From contig JBJKQL010000136.1 in the NCBI GenBank assembly GCA_046705265.1, positions 1-64,000 of the forward strand: a stretch of DNA of 64,000 nt, written 5' to 3'. This document shows, piece by piece, positions 35,165-44,144 of the stretch (its first letter is position 1; each line of letters starts with the position of its first letter). Origin of the DNA: JAJYTL01 sp046705265 (GTDB lineage: Bacteria; Pseudomonadota; Alphaproteobacteria; Ferrovibrionales; Ferrovibrionaceae). Made by a program: the position numbers and the translations under genes. The notes under the pieces were generated by a model. It did no database searches and was not told the DNA's origin. It saw only the letters and a list, made by a program, of their open reading frames with translations.

Positions 35165-38100
35165 TCAGCCGGCACCTTCCGTGGGGACGCCATAATGGGT
35201 CAAGAAGCTTTGCAGTCGGTCGAGATTGGCGATGAAGGCGGCCGAAGGCAACTCGCCAGTGGCGCTGATCTTCTCCGTTATGGCACGAAACGACGCGGCC
35301 TGCGGCGTGCCGACGAGGCGAGACGCGTATTCCGCGTGCAGCCGTGTGAGGGCGGCTTCGTTTCCCGACATCACGAGCGCAACCGCGAGACGCAACACAT
35401 CCCGTCGCTCAGTGGCGCTGAGCGGCGCGGGATTGGCGTAGCGCTGGCCGAGAATATGGCCGAGCGTCGCCACCTCTTCCGGCCATTTCCGCGCTCGCCA
35501 ATAAATGCCGGCGCGAAGCGCTTCAGCGGAGCCGTCGGTTGCCGTGGCGAGTGCCTGAATGGCGTCGTCGTAGCGGCCAAGTTCCACCAGGGCCGCGACC
35601 TCCAGATTACGCCGCTTTTCGACCAGTGCGTTTGGAAGTGGTGTGTTGGCGCTTTCATTCAAGGCGGCGAGCGTCATCTTGGGTCGTTGGTCGAGGAGAT
35701 ACACCCTGGCGAGTTCGGCGCCAACACGCGCCTTTTCTGACCCTGTGCTCAAGCGATAGGTCATCTGATAATGCAGCAATTGTTCGGCTTGGCTCAGCAG
35801 ATCGACGCTTACCAGTCGGCGTGCGAGCTTGCGAACGATGGCGTCACCCGCGGCGTTATTAGGCGTTAGGTCGCGGAAATCGTAGAATAGCCCGATGGCC
35901 TTTAGTGCCGAAAGCTGCTCCGCGCCGCCGTTCAGAAAGAGTTGCTGGAACGCGGCCTGCATCCGGTCTTTAGTTGCGGGGGTATGCCGGAATTTCGGGA
36001 AATAGGTTACCACCGTCCGCCAAGTCGTCAGGGCTTTGCGATAGCGATGTTGCTCAAGATAGAGACCGCCGAGAACCCGCAGCAGCCGGTCCTCAAAAAC
36101 GCCGCCTCCCCAGGTGAAACGCAAGGCGTCGAGCCGTTTGATGGCTTCCGGCGGTGTCACGCGCTTTTCCTTAAGCGCGAGCTCGGTAAGGGCCAACTTG
36201 CTTCGGACACGTGCCGCGGTTTGGTTTGAGGCGGCGGCCTTCTCGTAGTTGCTCTTCGCCCTCGCGATGTCTGCCAGCCGTTCGGCCGCAACGCCGCTCA
36301 GGTAATAGGACTCGGCGGTTGTCGCCGGATCGGGATGCTCTTTGCGAAGAAGGGCAAGAGTGCTCATCGCACCAGCCGGATTGCGCGTGCCGAGCTCAGC
36401 GTGGGCGATCGCCAGTTCGAAACGGGCTCGCACTGCCGACGGATAGGCAGGCAGCACGCTACGGCCGCGCTGCAGGTTTGCCATCGCCTTTGTCCAGTCG
36501 CGTTTCGCCGCTTCCGTGGCGCCAAGCCAGAGCGCGGCTTCGGCTAGGGGCGCGAGATCCGGCCTTTCGAACTCGCGCATTGCTTCATCATAGCGTTGCA
36601 GGCCGAACAAAACCGCGCCATGAAGGAGCTGGAACCGCGGCTTCGTCGCCGCGATTGGCGCCCGTGCGACCAGCCGGTCGAGCACGCCTTCCGCCTCGGC
36701 ATCGAGTCCGTTGGCGAAAAAGAATTCGGCGAGCGCGTAACGTGCCTCGGTCAATCCACCAGCCGGCGCCTGGACCAGGGCGAATTGCAGCTTCTGCTTA
36801 GTTGCCTCGAATTGATCGGGTGGCCCTGCCCAACGGCGGCCGAAGTGAAGAATTGTGTTGGGGATGGCCGCGCCTGCCGTGCGCCCTATCGGAGCCGTCG
36901 AGAGAAGAAGTCCGCCGGCCGCCTGCACCGCGATTCCGCCTGGTGAGGCATTGACGGTGAGCTTGTCGCTCGCCCTTGTCAGCACCAATCCTTGCGCCGC
37001 GGCGAGAAGCGAGAATTGGGCGAAGTGCCGGGGTCCCGCAAGGCCAAGGCCTGGTTTACCCACCGTAACCACGGTTAATTTGTCGCCGACGGCTGGATCG
37101 GCCAATGTCAGGACTTGGCCGGCTTCGGGAACCGCAAGAAAAACCTGTGGTAGGGGTTGCGCGCGAGGCTCGATCTCGACGGGGACCGAAGCTGGCAGGG
37201 GGTTCGTCGCGGCGGTGACTATGTCAATGTGCCACAGCGTGTTCGTGCCGCTAACCATCGGTACCCAGCCGGGCGCGAGGCGCAGGCGCACGATTGCCGC
37301 GCTCTTGTTGCCGACTTGTGTCGCGCGCCAGACGACAGGCATGCCGTTCTGATTCAAGGCAGTGAGGTCGAGGTGGGCGGGGCGATCGAACACGATCCAG
37401 ACCCAGCCAGCACGCTCGAACACCGCTGCGGCAACCGGCTTGGGCCAGGGGAACGTCAGTTGTAGGTGACCATCCTTGCTTACGAGGCCGGCAGAGACCG
37501 TTGGGTCTGCCGGAGGCGACGAGATGACCGGCGTCGCCGCCTTGGGCAAAGATGCCTTGATTGCCGCCGTATTAGTTACGCTTGCTCCTTTCGCCCCGGC
37601 TTTAGAGAGCCGAGTCTGTCTCGGCGCCCCGCTTTTTCCTGCCCCCGGGTGCGAACTCGTCGAGTGGCTGCGGTCTCTGTGTGCGGTCTGCGGGTGCGTT
37701 ACGGCTTTCTTTTTGGCTCTCTGAATCTTGTCGTGGGTCGCCATCCGCACCGATCCCGGCATTGGGCCCACGGCGTCGACTACAAGCCGAATCCCATCCT
37801 CGAAGTAGCGGAGATTGACGCCCTTAGCGAGAGTAAGGTTGATGACAGTCTGTTGACCGCGGGTTACGACCCCGGCGTTGACGATTCGTGGCTTGGCCGC
37901 ACCAAAGCCGACATCGAAATGCAACGGCATGGGGAAGGTGATGGCCGCGCCTGTGCCCGCGCTCCAGACATGAAACGAAACAGGCTGCTTGAAATCGAAG
38001 ACGAGGCGCGTGTAGTGCGGGTGAGTTCCGACGCGGACAGCGACCGCCGTCCTGGCAAGCGCGGTTGGCATCGAGGCGACGAGGGCGAGCATGCCGGTAA

Positions 38101-38224
38101 CCATGAACAACGTGGCCCGGAGGCGGGCACGCCGTGCGGCGCCCTTTTCGGCGGCGCTCCGGACGATTCCAGCAGGTGGCGGGGGCAGAGGGGTACGCAA
38201 AGCGACCTCGCCTTTTCGATTCAT
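35165..38224 (-). CDS. Large secreted TPR protein with AMIN-like domain
   Basis: A 1019-residue protein. After a short basic leader and one hydrophobic signal-like helix (ATLFMVTGMLALVASM), an AMIN-like beta domain is visible (YTRLVFDFKQPVSFHVW, TVINLTLAKGVNLRYFEDG). A long linker and another beta-rich part follow. The C-terminal two thirds are TPR-like repeats (LTEARYALAEFFFANGLDAE, AEQLLHYQMTYRLS). Its ATG overlaps the cheZ stop (TGATG), so it is translated with cheY-cheZ. AMIN domains often bind envelope components. A role in flagellar placement or envelope coupling is inferred from the neighbours, not shown. Confidence 0.7.
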   Translation of the reverse strand: MNRKGEVALRTPLPPPPAGIVRSAAEKGAARRARLRATLFMVTGMLALVASMPTALARTAVAVRVGTHPHYTRLVFDFKQPVSFHVWSAGTGAAITFPMPLHFDVGFGAAKPRIVNAGVVTRGQQTVINLTLAKGVNLRYFEDGIRLVVDAVGPMPGSVRMATHDKIQRAKKKAVTHPQTAHRDRSHSTSSHPGAGKSGAPRQTRLSKAGAKGASVTNTAAIKASLPKAATPVISSPPADPTVSAGLVSKDGHLQLTFPWPKPVAAAVFERAGWVWIVFDRPAHLDLTALNQNGMPVVWRATQVGNKSAAIVRLRLAPGWVPMVSGTNTLWHIDIVTAATNPLPASVPVEIEPRAQPLPQVFLAVPEAGQVLTLADPAVGDKLTVVTVGKPGLGLAGPRHFAQFSLLAAAQGLVLTRASDKLTVNASPGGIAVQAAGGLLLSTAPIGRTAGAAIPNTILHFGRRWAGPPDQFEATKQKLQFALVQAPAGGLTEARYALAEFFFANGLDAEAEGVLDRLVARAPIAATKPRFQLLHGAVLFGLQRYDEAMREFERPDLAPLAEAALWLGATEAAKRDWTKAMANLQRGRSVLPAYPSAVRARFELAIAHAELGTRNPAGAMSTLALLRKEHPDPATTAESYYLSGVAAERLADIARAKSNYEKAAASNQTAARVRSKLALTELALKEKRVTPPEAIKRLDALRFTWGGGVFEDRLLRVLGGLYLEQHRYRKALTTWRTVVTYFPKFRHTPATKDRMQAAFQQLFLNGGAEQLSALKAIGLFYDFRDLTPNNAAGDAIVRKLARRLVSVDLLSQAEQLLHYQMTYRLSTGSEKARVGAELARVYLLDQRPKMTLAALNESANTPLPNALVEKRRNLEVAALVELGRYDDAIQALATATDGSAEALRAGIYWRARKWPEEVATLGHILGQRYANPAPLSATERRDVLRLAVALVMSGNEAALTRLHAEYASRLVGTPQAASFRAITEKISATGELPSAAFIANLDRLQSFLTHYGVPTEGAG

Positions 38225-38805
38225 CAGAGATTGTCGAACAACGAGTCGATATCGTCTTGCCGATTTGCGTTATTTTCAGGATTGGGGCCGTCGAGCGGTG
38301 GTTCTACCGAATCCGATTCGACAACCGGCAGATCCTCTCGAGGAACCGCTAAGGCGCCTTCATGCAAAACGTCGGAAAGTGCCGTCAGCTTTGCCTCGAT
38401 ATGAGCCAGCACCCGTAATGCTTTGGTCAGGCGTTGGCCGGTGATGTCATGAAAATTGGATGCCTCGAAGATTTGCGTCGCGATTTTCTGAAGTTCTTCT
38501 GAAGGTCCTTCCGGCAATTGGTTGGCGAGGGTTCCAAGCTGCTCGGCCGCATCGAGAAAGGACGATACGGCGAGTTCAGCTTCGCGCCCGACGGCATCGA
38601 GCTGACAGGTAACCGTTTGAATGTCTCGACCCGAAATTTCATGCGGCCGGACGGCAGCGATTTGCGCCTTCGCCATCTCGATTTGAGAGACGATCTCCTG
38701 CACGTGCTCGTACATGCGCTTTTCGACGCTGTGCGGTCCGGGGTCGGCGTTCATGGCATCGCGTGGCGTCGAGCGTGCCGCATTCGACCCAACAAGTTTT
38801 GTCAC
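38224..38805 (-). CDS. cheZ: CheZ-family CheY phosphatase
   Basis: CheZ dephosphorylates CheY-P to reset the flagellar motor signal. A long helical region (YEHVQEIVSQIEMAKAQIAA) is followed by the catalytic-type segment ASNFHDITGQRLTKAL, with the TGQ of CheZ. The C-terminus is the CheY-binding tail (QDDIDSLFDNL). The frame is open to 38934, overlapping cheY. GTG 38805 (or TTG 38811), behind AAGGAA, gives 193 residues and is preferred. The order cheY-cheZ-TPR is continuous. Confidence 0.8.
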   Translation of the reverse strand: MTKLVGSNAARSTPRDAMNADPGPHSVEKRMYEHVQEIVSQIEMAKAQIAAVRPHEISGRDIQTVTCQLDAVGREAELAVSSFLDAAEQLGTLANQLPEGPSEELQKIATQIFEASNFHDITGQRLTKALRVLAHIEAKLTALSDVLHEGALAVPREDLPVVESDSVEPPLDGPNPENNANRQDDIDSLFDNL

Positions 38806-38830
38806 GGACAAAAGCGGTTCCTTCCGACGA

Positions 38831-39217
38831 TTAAAAGACCCCAATAACGGCTTCGAGCTTTTTCCGCAGCGTTTCTGCGTTGAACGGTTTGACGATGTAG
38901 TTGTTGATTCCGGCTTGTTTCGCGGCGACGACATTCTCGGTCTTGCTTTCAGCCGTCACCATAATGAAGGGAGTCGCCTTGAGTTTCTCGTCCGCGCGGA
39001 TTTCCTTGACCAACTGTAGGCCGGTCATCGGCTCCATGTTCCAATCGGAGATGACGAGGCCATAGGCACGCTCGCGCATCTTACCAAGCGCCATGCTGCC
39101 GTCGGTCGCCTCGTCGACGTTGTTGAAACCAATCTGCTTCAGAAGATTAGCAATGATCCTCAGCATCGTCTTGTAGTCATCTACGATCAAAATCGGCATA
39201 TTTTTATCCACAGCCAT
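38831..39217 (-). CDS. cheY: Chemotaxis response regulator CheY
   Basis: A 128-residue single receiver domain that binds the flagellar switch when phosphorylated. The acidic pocket DD in ILIVDDYKTMLRII, the phospho-accepting Asp in GLVISDWNMEPMTG, the Thr/Ser in IMVTAESKTEN, and the Lys in NYIVKPFNA are all visible. ATG 39217 is the start; the frame extends upstream to 39235. cheZ follows. Confidence 0.93.
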   Translation of the reverse strand: MAVDKNMPILIVDDYKTMLRIIANLLKQIGFNNVDEATDGSMALGKMRERAYGLVISDWNMEPMTGLQLVKEIRADEKLKATPFIMVTAESKTENVVAAKQAGINNYIVKPFNAETLRKKLEAVIGVF

Positions 39218-39386
39218 CGCCTGCTCCTCGCGCACGGCTTCGCCGGCGGTTCATGTCAAATCGATGCGGAGAAACGTAAAGCGGATTGGTTAAGCGGGGG
39301 TAAAGGACCGATCCTCGGAGAGGATGGAATAGACAACGTCGACCAAAAAATCCGCACCCCGCGGGATAACGTAGCGGTCCCTGTTC

Positions 39387-40235
39387 TCAGCCGTGATTCG
39401 CCGCGCTGGGTATGGCGCCGCCAGCCGTTCCCGCTCCTGCATCACCGCCCTCCGTCGCCAGATCCGTGGTGATGATCTGTACCTTGGCCGGGTCCATAGC
39501 GGCGAGGATTGGGGCCAGCTTGTTTTCGCTCATTTTTGACACGACTTCGAGAAGGATTGTCATGTCGAGGCGCGAGAAGATGCGTGCCGCAGCCTTCGGT
39601 TTCATCTGCTGATAGACCTCGACCAGGTTTTTGATGCGCTGGCTGTGTTCGGCTCGGCGTTTCGCCAAAAGCTTCGTCAGCCTCACCTGTAGCGTCCGCA
39701 TCTCAGCGATCTTAGCGTCGAGCCGTTTAGACATCGCGGTGAGCAGCTTCTCGCGCATGTCGATCGCCTGCTCGCGCTGGTCGAGCTCGCGGCGACGCTT
39801 GGTGAGATCCTGCAATAGACTGATGTCGGCTCGGCTGAACTGTGTGGGATTATCGAAAAGCCTTGGTTTCGAATTCCCTTCTTGTTTCGCCGCTGGCGTA
39901 CTGGGCGGCGGAGTCTGCGTGACCGTTGCCTGCGGGGCGGCAGCGAGATCGCTAGAGGCCCCCGAGGGCGAAGCCGTGGCCGGGACGGCAGCAGGAATCG
40001 CGGCAGCGCCCGCATGGGCAGCCGGAGTCGCCGCCAGGGACGGCGGCAAGGGGATCGGCGCGCCTTTTCCTAGCGACGGTAGCGCCGGTGCAGCGGACGT
40101 TTGGTCGGTTTTTGCCACCGCCGCCGGAACGCCAAAGAAAATGCTGGCACTGGAGAAGATCTGGCCAACCTTTATGCCGCCGACCAGCGTGGTCGCGACC
40201 AGCGTTACCGGAATGAGGCGAAAACGGACCCGCAT
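39387..40235 (-). CDS. motE: MotE-like flagellar protein (MgtE_N domain)
   Basis: A 282-residue protein with one N-terminal membrane helix region, a proline/alanine-rich linker (about residues 50-130) and a long coiled coil (RRRELDQREQAIDMREKLL). A C-terminal MgtE_N-like segment follows (KPKAAARIFSRLDMTILLEV, PILAAMDPAK). This is the architecture of MotE, a periplasmic chaperone of the alphaproteobacterial motor protein MotC. The start at ATG 40235 (MRVRFRL) is chosen. The next gene upstream ends 13 bases before it in the same operon as fliM-fliL. Confidence 0.8.
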   Translation of the reverse strand: MRVRFRLIPVTLVATTLVGGIKVGQIFSSASIFFGVPAAVAKTDQTSAAPALPSLGKGAPIPLPPSLAATPAAHAGAAAIPAAVPATASPSGASSDLAAAPQATVTQTPPPSTPAAKQEGNSKPRLFDNPTQFSRADISLLQDLTKRRRELDQREQAIDMREKLLTAMSKRLDAKIAEMRTLQVRLTKLLAKRRAEHSQRIKNLVEVYQQMKPKAAARIFSRLDMTILLEVVSKMSENKLAPILAAMDPAKVQIITTDLATEGGDAGAGTAGGAIPSAANHG

Positions 40236-40248
40236 GGCTGCGTCTGTC

Positions 40249-40650
40249 TTACTTGAGATCGCGCAAGGATTGCACGAGTTCGCGCTCCGCTTCCGAGCGC
40301 GGCTTCTCGGCAACGACACGAAGCGTTGCAGGCTCGCGCTTTCCCTCGATCATGCTGGCGAGCCGATCCGCGAGACGGCTGCCGGCTTCCGTCGCGAAGT
40401 TGATATCTTCGAGCAGCCGGCGTGCCTCCTGAACCTGCGCTTCAAGCGACTGGCCGACCTTGTCGCTTACACTCCTAAGATTCGCGATGCCGGCCTCCGC
40501 GTTCGCCGTGGCCTGACCGAATTCGCCGATGACCGCGCGGAGTTGACCCTCGCCGGCGCGCAGCGCCGTCAGTTGGCGATTGAGAAGAAAACAATAGACG
40601 ACAGTCGCGGAAAGCAGAACCGCGAGCAGGAGGTCAAGCGCCACCATCAT
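40249..40650 (-). CDS. DUF6468-type flagellar-cluster protein
   Basis: A 133-residue protein with an N-terminal membrane helix (MVALDLLLAVLLSATVVY) and a helical cytoplasmic or periplasmic tail (LRAGEGQLRAVIGEFGQATAN). It fits the DUF6468 proteins I know from Rhodospirillales flagellar clusters between fliM and motE. The biochemical role is unknown, but the constant context argues for a motor-associated function. Confidence 0.65.
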   Translation of the reverse strand: MMVALDLLLAVLLSATVVYCFLLNRQLTALRAGEGQLRAVIGEFGQATANAEAGIANLRSVSDKVGQSLEAQVQEARRLLEDINFATEAGSRLADRLASMIEGKREPATLRVVAEKPRSEAERELVQSLRDLK

Positions 40651-40653
40651 GGC

Positions 40654-41718
40654 TTAGGCTCCCGTCCGTTTCATGGTGCGATCGATGCGCACGGCGATGT
40701 TATTGCCGATACGGCCCATCTTGCCGCCCACCATCGGAACCCCGCCACAGCGTAGCTCGATGGAATTGTTCGGCGTGACGTTGAGGAGAAGTGTTGTGCC
40801 GGGTTTCCATGCCACGACTTCGCGTAACGGCATGGTTTGCTGGTCGAGAACCGCCTCAATCTCAAGGTCGGTCGACCAGAGTTCTGTCGCCAGATGGTTT
40901 TCCCAGATCGTATCCCGGCCGAACTTCTCCCCCATGAACATCTGCAAGAGGAGTTTGCGGACAGGTTCCAGGGTGGCGTAGGGCAACAGCAGCTCGAGCG
41001 CGCCGCCACGATCGCCCAGATCAACGCGAAGCTTGCACAAAATGGCGGCGTTGGCGTGCCGGGCGATGGTGGCGAACCGCGGATTGGTCTCGATGCGATC
41101 GAAGGTGAAAGTCACGGGCGCGACTGGTTCGAATGCCGCCGACATATCGGTCAGGACGACGGTGACCAGCCGTTCGATGAGGTTACGCTCGATCGTGGTA
41201 TAAGGCCTGCCCTCGATCCGCATAGTGGACCCGCGGCGGCCGCCTAGCAGGACGTCGACCACCGAGTAGATCAAGGCGCTGTCGACGGTAATCAAGCCAA
41301 GATTGTCCCATTCCACCGCCCGGAACACCGACAAGATGGCCGGAAGCGGGATCGAATTCAGGTAATCGCCGAAGCGGATCGCCGTAATCGATTCGAATGA
41401 AACCTCGACATTGTCCGAGGTGAAATTGCGGAGCGAGGTGGTAAGCATGCGAACCAGCCGGTCAAAGACCACCTCGAGCATCGGCAGGCGCTCATACGAG
41501 ATCAACGCGCTGTTAACGATCGCGCGAATGCCGCCCCGACCCTTGCCGCCGTCGTCGTTGGCGTCGAAGCCAAGAAGACTGTCGATTTCGTTCTGACTCA
41601 GGATTCGGCCGTCGTTACCGGACGCCGCCTGCTCGAACTCGCGCGCGAGGCGCTCCTCCTCGCTCTCGCTATCGGTCGGGGCCTCTGTTGTGGCGTCCTC
41701 GGTTTCGCCTTCGGCCAT
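40654..41718 (-). CDS. fliM: Flagellar motor switch protein FliM
   Basis: C-ring switch component that binds CheY-P and reverses rotation. The N-terminal CheY-binding motif LSQNEIDSLLG is present. The CheC-like middle domain (GGRGGSTMRIEGRPYTTIERNLI region) and the C-terminal SpoA domain follow. The 354-residue length is normal. It is downstream of fliL and upstream of the DUF6468 gene. The fliN gene is not in this window. Confidence 0.95.
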   Translation of the reverse strand: MAEGETEDATTEAPTDSESEEERLAREFEQAASGNDGRILSQNEIDSLLGFDANDDGGKGRGGIRAIVNSALISYERLPMLEVVFDRLVRMLTTSLRNFTSDNVEVSFESITAIRFGDYLNSIPLPAILSVFRAVEWDNLGLITVDSALIYSVVDVLLGGRRGSTMRIEGRPYTTIERNLIERLVTVVLTDMSAAFEPVAPVTFTFDRIETNPRFATIARHANAAILCKLRVDLGDRGGALELLLPYATLEPVRKLLLQMFMGEKFGRDTIWENHLATELWSTDLEIEAVLDQQTMPLREVVAWKPGTTLLLNVTPNNSIELRCGGVPMVGGKMGRIGNNIAVRIDRTMKRTGA

Positions 41719-41727
41719 GATAAAAAC

Positions 41728-42237
41728 CTATTGCACGAGCATTTGCTGGAGCAGGACGTCCTGTGCGCGAAGCGGTTGCAAGGCCTTGTTAACGCGGAGC
41801 AAAAGCTCTTCCTTGACGCGGTAGAGGCCTGCGGCGCCGTTGAGATCGCTGGGACGGAGCTGGCGAAGATAGGTCTCGAAGCTGTCCAGAACGCGAGGCT
41901 GGACTTGCTGCATGCGGTCTTTCGCCGCCTGGCTGTCGAATTGAACGCTGACCCGGAGCTTCAAGTAATGGGCCTCTCCTGGTGGAGCGTTCAGGTTCAC
42001 CAGCATCGACGGAATATTGTAAAAAAGAATCTCACGATTGGCGGACGTGCTTGGCGCGAACGGCAGCAGGTGGAAGCGCCAAGCGCCAGCCCCGGCGCCG
42101 ATCAACAGCACGAGCGGCGCCACGATGAACAGGACGAGCTTCTTGCCGCTCAGCTTCCGCCGCTTCGGCGGTAGCAGCGGTTGCTCTTCCGCAGGCGCGT
42201 CGACATCACTCAGCTCTTCAACGGACGCATTGGCCAT
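41728..42237 (-). CDS. fliL: Flagellar basal-body associated protein FliL
   Basis: A 169-residue single-pass inner-membrane protein with membrane helix LVLFIVAPLVLLIGAGAGAW and a periplasmic FliL domain (PSMLVNLNAP, YLKLRVSVQFDSQ). It encircles the stator near the motor. It starts the fliL-fliM-DUF6468-motE minus-strand operon, which diverges from flgF. Confidence 0.92.
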   Translation of the reverse strand: MANASVEELSDVDAPAEEQPLLPPKRRKLSGKKLVLFIVAPLVLLIGAGAGAWRFHLLPFAPSTSANREILFYNIPSMLVNLNAPPGEAHYLKLRVSVQFDSQAAKDRMQQVQPRVLDSFETYLRQLRPSDLNGAAGLYRVKEELLLRVNKALQPLRAQDVLLQQMLVQ

Positions 42238-42319
42238 CGACAGACTCAGACGTTTAAACCGTTTTCCGCCGTCATGGTGCCGAGATAACGGTTAACAAGC
42301 AGTGAAAAATTCGCATCGG

Positions 42320-42334
42320 CGGCAAAAACTGCCG
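42320..42334. promoter_or_regulatory. FlbD-type (ftr-like) site upstream of flgF
   Basis: CGGCAAAAACTGCCG has perfect CGGCA/TGCCG arms around five bases. It is centred about 110 bases upstream of the sigma-54 start of flgF, the usual enhancer distance for FlbD. It may also control fliL on the other side. Confidence 0.6.
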
Positions 42335-42410
42335 GGCAAGCTCTGCTGGCAGCGGACCGATTTGTCCAAGACGAAGCCTGAGAAATCCGCCATTTCCGCC
42401 GCTCTTCGGC

Positions 42411-42426
42411 TGGCACGGCCTATGCA
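42411..42426 (+). promoter_or_regulatory. Sigma-54 promoter of flgFGAH
   Basis: TGGCACGGCCTATGCA has the consensus -24 element, and the -12 GC is exactly 10 bases after GG. The predicted start near 42437 gives a 149-base leader before flgF. It fits mid-late flagellar gene control. Confidence 0.7.
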
Positions 42427-42585
42427 GACAAGCCCGGAAGAGGAGCAGGTCTCGGGTCGCTGCCTCGTCGGCCCCGGGATCTGGGGTGACAACGGCGACC
42501 TTCCCGGTCGCGCTTTCGGCGGCACGCGTAAGCTTGCGGCTGGTTTCCGGGAACCGGCGTCGATAGGGGTAAAACGGAAGGCAAG

Positions 42586-43311
42586 ATGGAGAATACCGTC
42601 TATATCGCGCTATCGCAGCAGACGGCCTTGCGCCGGCAGTTGGACGTAATTGCGAACAACCTCGCGAACATGAACACGCCATCCTACAAGAACGAAAGTC
42701 TGGTGTTCGAGAAATATCTCATGCCTGCTGGAGCGGACCATACGCTGTCTTACGTTGAAGATTACGGCATGGTGCGTAATGAGACCGAGGGTCCCTTACA
42801 GAAGACTGGAAATCCGTTAGACATCGCGGTCGAGGGGCCCGGCTATTTTACCGTCCAGACGCCGAATGGCGTGGAATATACACGGGACGGTCATCTCCAG
42901 TTGAGTGGCAGCGGTGAGTTGGTGACGGATGCCGGCTATCCGGTACTCGACACCTCCGGCCAGCCGATCACCATCGATCCGCACGCCGGCAGCCTGGCGA
43001 TCGCGGCCGATGGAACGCTTTCGACCCCGGCTGGGGGGCCGGTCGGCCAGATCAATCTGGTCGAATTCGCCAATCCCCAGGCTCTACGGGAAGCTGAAGG
43101 CGGCTATTACACGACGACGACTCAAACACCCTTGCCGGCGCAAAAAACGCAACTTGTCCAGGGCATGATCGAGCAATCGAATGTTAATCCGGTGGTCGAA
43201 ATAACGCGGATGATGACGCTTCTTCGTAACTATCAGTCGACAGAAAACGTTCTGAAAGCCGACAACCAGCGTCGGATAGCGGCTATCCAGAACCTCGAAA
43301 AAGTACCTTAA
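42586..43311 (+). CDS. flgF: Flagellar basal-body rod protein FlgF
   Basis: Proximal rod protein, 241 residues. The N-terminal rod motif is IANNLANMNTPSYKNES. The central beta region (GNPLDIAVEGPGYFTVQT) and the C-terminal helix (EQSNVNPVVEITRMMTLLRNYQ) follow. It is the first gene of flgF-flgG-flgA-flgH. Confidence 0.93.
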   Translation: MENTVYIALSQQTALRRQLDVIANNLANMNTPSYKNESLVFEKYLMPAGADHTLSYVEDYGMVRNETEGPLQKTGNPLDIAVEGPGYFTVQTPNGVEYTRDGHLQLSGSGELVTDAGYPVLDTSGQPITIDPHAGSLAIAADGTLSTPAGGPVGQINLVEFANPQALREAEGGYYTTTTQTPLPAQKTQLVQGMIEQSNVNPVVEITRMMTLLRNYQSTENVLKADNQRRIAAIQNLEKVP

Positions 43312-43341
43312 CGTACCGTTTGAAGAGGAAAGGGATCATCG

Positions 43342-44124
43342 ATGAGTGCCATGAGTATTGCCGCGACCGGCATGCAGGCCCAGCAGCTAAATGTCGAGGT
43401 CATCTCGAACAATATCGCGAATATGAACACCACCGGTTACAAGCAGCAGCAGCCGGAGTTCGAGGACCTTCTCTATCAGAACCTGCGGCGGGTCGGCGCC
43501 ACCTCCTCGGACGCTAACACCATCGTTCCGGCAGGCATTCAGCTTGGTACCGGCGTCAACACGGGTGCGGTTTATCGCATCACTACTCAAGGCACCTTGC
43601 AGCAGACAGGCAATGCGCTGGATCTCGCGATTCAAGGCCAGGGCTACTTTCAGGTTCTGCTGCCGAACAAGCAGATTGCCTATACCCGGGCGGGCTCATT
43701 CCAGCTTAGCCCGCAAGGCCAGATCGTCACCCAGGATGGTTACACCGTCGAGCCTGGCATCTCCGTCCCGCAGAATGCGACCTCGATTTCGATCGATTCG
43801 ACGGGCCAAGTTCAAGCCACCGTTCCGGGACAGGTGGCTCCGCAGATCGTCGGCCAGCTTACTCTCGCGACGTTTTACAACGACGCCGGCTTGCAGGCGA
43901 TGGGCAACAACCTCCTGTTGCAGACAGCCTCCTCTGGCGCACCGGTGACGGCAGCGCCGGGATCGACCGGCTTTGGCACCATTCAAGAGGGCTTCCTGGA
44001 ATCCTCGAACGTCGATCCCGTGGAGGAGATCACGAACCTGATCACCGCGCAGAGGGCCTATGAGATGAACTCCAAGGTGATCACGGTTGCCGACCAGATG
44101 ATGCAGGACATCAACCAGCTCTAG
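43342..44124 (+). CDS. flgG: Flagellar distal rod protein FlgG
   Basis: Distal rod protein, 260 residues. The N-terminal motif SNNIANMNTTGYKQQQ, middle segment GNALDLAIQGQGYFQVLLP and C-terminal SSNVDPVEEITNLITAQRAYEMN are present. GAGGAAAGG precedes ATG 43342. It lies 30 bases after flgF. Confidence 0.95.
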   Translation: MSAMSIAATGMQAQQLNVEVISNNIANMNTTGYKQQQPEFEDLLYQNLRRVGATSSDANTIVPAGIQLGTGVNTGAVYRITTQGTLQQTGNALDLAIQGQGYFQVLLPNKQIAYTRAGSFQLSPQGQIVTQDGYTVEPGISVPQNATSISIDSTGQVQATVPGQVAPQIVGQLTLATFYNDAGLQAMGNNLLLQTASSGAPVTAAPGSTGFGTIQEGFLESSNVDPVEEITNLITAQRAYEMNSKVITVADQMMQDINQL

Positions 44125-44144
44125 AATCAGATCAGGATAGCGTC

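Larger units (their letters stand above)
42238..42585. other. Divergent fliL/flgF control region
   Basis: This 348-base divergent region holds an ftr-like palindrome (42320-42334) and a sigma-54 promoter for flgF (42411-42426). No other gene is seen. A promoter for fliL on the minus strand is not obvious. Confidence 0.6.

Noticed and set aside
39204..39212. A DnaA-box-like TTATCCACA
   Set aside because: Single copy inside the start of cheY, where it encodes the normal N-terminus; not part of an origin.
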